6,374 nt of DNA from Alphaproteobacteria bacterium. Lineage in GTDB: Bacteria > Pseudomonadota > Alphaproteobacteria > Rickettsiales > RI-342. The notes beneath the pieces are model-generated. The model did no database searches and was not told where the DNA came from. It saw only the letters and a program-made list of their open reading frames with translations. This document shows, piece after piece, positions 5,442-6,374 of the stretch; positions within the stretch are counted from its first letter, which is position 1; each line of letters starts with the position of its first letter. The DNA lies in the NCBI GenBank assembly GCA_020851915.1, contig JADZBT010000187.1, positions 1 to 6,374 on the forward strand, written 5' to 3'. The translations under genes and the position numbers were made by a program.

Positions 5442-6374
5442 ATGCCAACAGGTAACAAATATAAAGAGGCCGGGGTCGACATTGATGCGGGCAACCGGCT
5501 GGTGGATAAGATAAAGCCGCTGGCCGCCGCCACCGCGCGCACAGGAACCATGGACAGCATCGGCGGATTCGCCGGGCTGTTCGACCTCAAGGCGCTGGGC
5601 TACCGCGACCCGATACTGGTCGCCTGCACCGACGGCGTGGGTACGAAGCTCAAGATCGCCATCGAAACGGGCCATCATAGCACCATCGGCATCGACCTCG
5701 TGGCGATGTGCGTGAACGACCTCGTGGTGCAGGGCGCGGAGCCGCTGTTCTTCCTTGATTATTTCGCGACCGGCGCACTCAAAGTGGAGCAGGCGCGCGA
5801 GGTCATCGCGGGCATCGCCGAGGGTTGTACGCAGGCCGGATGCTCGCTCATCGGCGGCGAAACCGCCGAGATGCCGGGCATGTATGGCGCGGAGGATTAC
5901 GACCTCGCGGGATTCTCCGTGGGCGTCGTGGAGCGCGACGGCATCCTGCCGCGCAAGGACGCGCTCGCGGCGGGCGATGTGATATTGGGGCTGGCCTCGA
6001 CGGGTGTGCATTCCAACGGGTTCTCGCTGGTGCGCCACATTTTGAAAGCGCATCACCTCACCCTCTCGGACGCCGCGCCCTTCTCACCCGGCCAGACCTA
6101 TGGAGAGGCGCTGCTTGTTCCCACGCGCATCTACGTGAAAAGCTGCATGGAGGCCATCCGCACCGGCAAGGTGAAGGCGCTGGCGCACATCACCGGCGGC
6201 GGGTTGATAGAGAATCTTCCGCGCATATTACCCGACTCGCTCGGCGCGCATATCGACGCTAAATCCTGGGAGCGCCCGGAAGTGTTCCCGTGGCTACAGG
6301 CGCAGGGAAGCATCTCGGCGCTGGAGATGCTGCGTACCTTCAACAGCGGTATCGGCATGATCGTGGTGGTCGCG
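5442..6374 (+). CDS. purM: Phosphoribosylformylglycinamidine cyclo-ligase (AIR synthetase), C-terminus cut
   Basis: Catalyses the ATP-dependent ring closure of FGAM to aminoimidazole ribonucleotide, the fifth step of purine synthesis in the cytoplasm. The 311 codons present begin with the typical KYKEAGVDIDAGN (residues 6-18). The ATP/substrate motif DGVGTK lies at 64-69, GGETAEMPGMY at 138-148, STGVHSNGFSLVR follows, and HITGGGLIENLPR marks the second conserved domain. The frame is intact to the window edge, ending at FNSGIGMIVVV. The family is usually about 345-355 residues, so some 35-45 are missing. The ATG at 5442 is the only usual start: an in-frame stop at 5403-5405 closes the frame upstream and no ATG, GTG or TTG lies between. 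The nearest purine-rich stretch is unusually distant. In many alphaproteobacteria purN follows, but that is beyond this window. Confidence 0.97.
   Translation, partial: MPTGNKYKEAGVDIDAGNRLVDKIKPLAAATARTGTMDSIGGFAGLFDLKALGYRDPILVACTDGVGTKLKIAIETGHHSTIGIDLVAMCVNDLVVQGAEPLFFLDYFATGALKVEQAREVIAGIAEGCTQAGCSLIGGETAEMPGMYGAEDYDLAGFSVGVVERDGILPRKDALAAGDVILGLASTGVHSNGFSLVRHILKAHHLTLSDAAPFSPGQTYGEALLVPTRIYVKSCMEAIRTGKVKALAHITGGGLIENLPRILPDSLGAHIDAKSWERPEVFPWLQAQGSISALEMLRTFNSGIGMIVVVA

Noticed and set aside
5376..6056. In-frame extension of the DUF2066 gene to a 595-residue protein
   Set aside because: The extra part runs antisense to purM and is rich in Arg and His, as expected for a shadow of a high-GC gene. 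The signal peptide begins at about 5375.

Overview
The window carries ordinary chromosomal housekeeping genes of an alphaproteobacterium with a fairly high GC content. This rests on protein character rather than any search: an HdaA-type DnaA homologue with an N-terminal clamp-binding motif, the purM / DUF2066 / AI-2E-family permease / hdaA cluster, and rnd beside aspS. I recall both groupings as typical of alphaproteobacterial chromosomes. The genus cannot be told from the sequence.

Layout. Positions 1-637 (minus) hold the first 212 codons of aspS, cut by the window edge. A 93-bp AT-rich gap, 638-730, carries the control region of two divergent genes. On the plus strand, rnd (RNase D, 731-1900) overlaps by one base a SixA-like histidine phosphatase (1900-2403). 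Positions 2404-2521 separate two converging units and are mostly an 85-bp interrupted palindrome (2421-2505). On the minus strand three tightly packed genes are read from right to left: a DUF2066 exported protein (stop at 4269), an AI-2E/PerM-type membrane protein (3184-4245 or 4269), and hdaA (2522-3187, GTG start inside a GTGA overlap). A 66-bp gap separates this operon from divergent purM (5442 to the right edge, 311 codons, C-terminus missing).

How the genes work together. Each belongs to a core process: tRNA charging (aspS), RNA 3'-end processing (rnd), regulatory inactivation of DnaA (hdaA), purine synthesis (purM). The stop/start overlaps suggest translational coupling in both units. 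I found no mobile element with a transposase, no CRISPR, no RNA gene and no evident new system. The points most worth a second look are the large palindrome at the convergent junction, the apparent absence of ppk-ppx between hdaA and rnd, the rnd-phosphatase pairing, and a histidine in AspRS that predicts relaxed tRNA specificity. No stretch over 300 bases lacks a gene.
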